From an uncultured Pedobacter sp. (GTDB lineage Bacteria; Bacteroidota; Bacteroidia; Sphingobacteriales; Sphingobacteriaceae), in assembly GCF_946479715.1 (NCBI RefSeq), contig NZ_CAMLHF010000275.1, forward strand, positions 1 to 5,582: DNA of 5,582 nucleotides, in the 5' to 3' direction. Position 1 is the first letter of the stretch. Each line of letters opens with the position of its first letter. The notes beneath the pieces were generated by a model. The model did not search any database. It was not told where the DNA came from and was given only the letters and a program-made list of their open reading frames with translations. Positions 4,820-5,582 of the stretch are shown piece by piece. Position numbers and translations under genes: made by a program.

Positions 4820-5500
4820 ATGAAAAATCTATCAAAATTCACTTTAATTGTCCTGATGTTTATAAGTCTGGATAGTTTTTCACAAGAGTCAATAATTGGC
4901 GAAATTAAATATTCGGATCTGGAAAAGTATATTGATCTGGCAGTGCAAAATTACCCTAGGGTAAAGATTACGGATGTAAATGTTGAGAAGGCGAAAACAG
5001 ACATTTCTATGAACGCATTATCATATCTTGATATATTTAATGCTTCATATTTTTACAGACCGAATAATAAAACTGCTATTGATGTAATTAACCCTTATGC
5101 CGTAAACGGTTTTCAACTTAGTGTAAATGTGAACCTTGGAAACTTTCTTCAAAAGCCTTTAGCAGGGAAAAAAGCCAGGGCAGATTATAAAATTGCAAAA
5201 TTAGAAGCAGAAGATTTCAGATTAACCCTTGCTACTGAAGTAAAGAAAAGATATTATGCGTACATTCAACAAATTAACCAGTTGAAAATTTATACCCAAA
5301 GTGTACAGGATAATCAAAACGTAGCCGACAATTTAAAAAACAAGTTTGAAAAGGGCGAAGTAGCTTTAGATACTTATAATCAATCGAGAATAAATCTTAC
5401 CATTGCCAGCACCTCTAAAATTCAAACTGAAGTTAACTTGTTAAGTGCAAAAGATGCATTGGAAGAGATAATAGGAATGAAATTATCAGAGGTTAAATAA
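4820..5500 (+). CDS. TolC-like outer-membrane protein, half length
   Basis: The 226-residue protein begins with a signal peptide (basic start, hydrophobic core 7-17, probable cleavage after SFS at residue 21). The mature protein follows one TolC repeat: an opening helix with YSDLEKYIDLAVQNYP (31-46), the family's usual start; two likely outer-membrane strands (about 73-80 and 97-107); then two long helices (about 114-225). The final helical part, FEKGEVALDTYNQSRINL, fits the family's G-x-[VA]-x-L-D/N-x-[YL] pattern. Ordinary TolC/OEP proteins contain two such repeats in about 420-480 residues, whereas this one ends normally after one, with no sign of frameshift and no continuation downstream. 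It lies 51 bp after the sugar transferase and 21 bp before a Wzc-like start, with no terminator on either side, so a role in polysaccharide export across the outer membrane is likely. The start at 4820 is fixed by the signal peptide. Confidence 0.88.
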   Translation: MKNLSKFTLIVLMFISLDSFSQESIIGEIKYSDLEKYIDLAVQNYPRVKITDVNVEKAKTDISMNALSYLDIFNASYFYRPNNKTAIDVINPYAVNGFQLSVNVNLGNFLQKPLAGKKARADYKIAKLEAEDFRLTLATEVKKRYYAYIQQINQLKIYTQSVQDNQNVADNLKNKFEKGEVALDTYNQSRINLTIASTSKIQTEVNLLSAKDALEEIIGMKLSEVK

Positions 5501-5521
5501 GATATATTTACACAGTTATAA

Positions 5522-5582
5522 ATGGACATAAAAGCATTTTTACGACTTCTTGGCAAGTATAAATGGGTTTTGATATTGGTAC
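5522..5582 (+). CDS. start of a probable Wzz/Wzc-type polysaccharide chain-length/export protein (cut by window)
   Basis: Only 20 codons are visible, giving MDIKAFLRLLGKYKWVLILV. The pattern of a short amphipathic stretch, K-Y-K-W, then the beginning of a hydrophobic segment is the usual N-terminus of polysaccharide co-polymerases and tyrosine autokinases (Wzz/Wzc/GumC-like), whose first membrane helix starts here. The ATG is 21 bp after the TolC-like stop codon, and the position after a sugar transferase supports the call. Nothing beyond the first helix can be seen, so kinase presence is unknown. Confidence 0.6.
   Translation, partial: MDIKAFLRLLGKYKWVLILV

Noticed and set aside
5461..5521. 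Frameshift explaining the short TolC-like protein
   Set aside because: After the stop at 5498-5500 only 21 bp remain before a new gene start with a different, membrane-type N-terminus; there is no room for a lost second TolC half.
1..5582. CRISPR array, tRNA or rRNA genes, insertion sequences, attachment sites
   Set aside because: No regularly spaced repeats, cloverleaf-like structures, transposase-like products or terminal inverted repeats were seen by eye.

Overview
The window looks like chromosomal DNA from a member of the Bacteroidota, most likely the Sphingobacteriaceae (Pedobacter or Mucilaginibacter type). The signs are low GC, AT-rich intergenic DNA, nearly all genes lacking a Shine-Dalgarno sequence, small lipoproteins with an S-[AS]-C lipobox, and protein relatives typical of that group. 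The genus is an inference from style, not from a search.

Left part (1-1658), all on the minus strand. Reading in the direction of transcription: a cold-shock domain protein (1658-1452) with its own hairpin terminator, then an intergenic stretch holding a short palindromic element and a 15-bp tandem duplication, then an SDR-type NAD(P)-binding protein (1283-459). Last is the first 132 codons of a metallo-beta-lactamase-fold hydrolase of the RNA-processing (CPSF73/RNase J-like) type, cut by the left window edge. The last two genes are 60 bp apart with no terminator between them and probably share a transcript.

Middle part (1659-3204). A divergent intergenic region with overlapping palindromes leads into a small, charge-polarised hypothetical protein (1795-2013), then a glycine-zipper lipoprotein (2067-2540) closed by a very strong bidirectional terminator (2569-2606). 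An AT-rich gap of about 230 bp follows, then a second small lipoprotein of unknown function (2836-3204).

Right part (3276-5582), all on the plus strand and closely spaced. It looks like the beginning of an exopolysaccharide synthesis and export operon: a stand-alone response-regulator receiver with the best ribosome binding site in the window, a polyprenyl-phosphate sugar phosphotransferase with an N-terminal degenerate receiver-like domain, a TolC-like outer-membrane protein only half the usual length, and the first 20 codons of a probable Wzz/Wzc-type chain-length or tyrosine-kinase protein running off the right edge. The inferred pathway is: the PGT loads the first sugar phosphate onto the lipid carrier, the Wzc-like protein controls polymerisation and export, and the TolC-like protein provides, or helps form, the outer-membrane exit. 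The receiver and pseudo-receiver pair suggests that the initiating step is under phospho-signalling control.

The most interesting features are the pseudo-receiver fused to the phosphoglycosyltransferase next to a genuine receiver, and the half-size TolC protein placed next to a Wzc-like gene.
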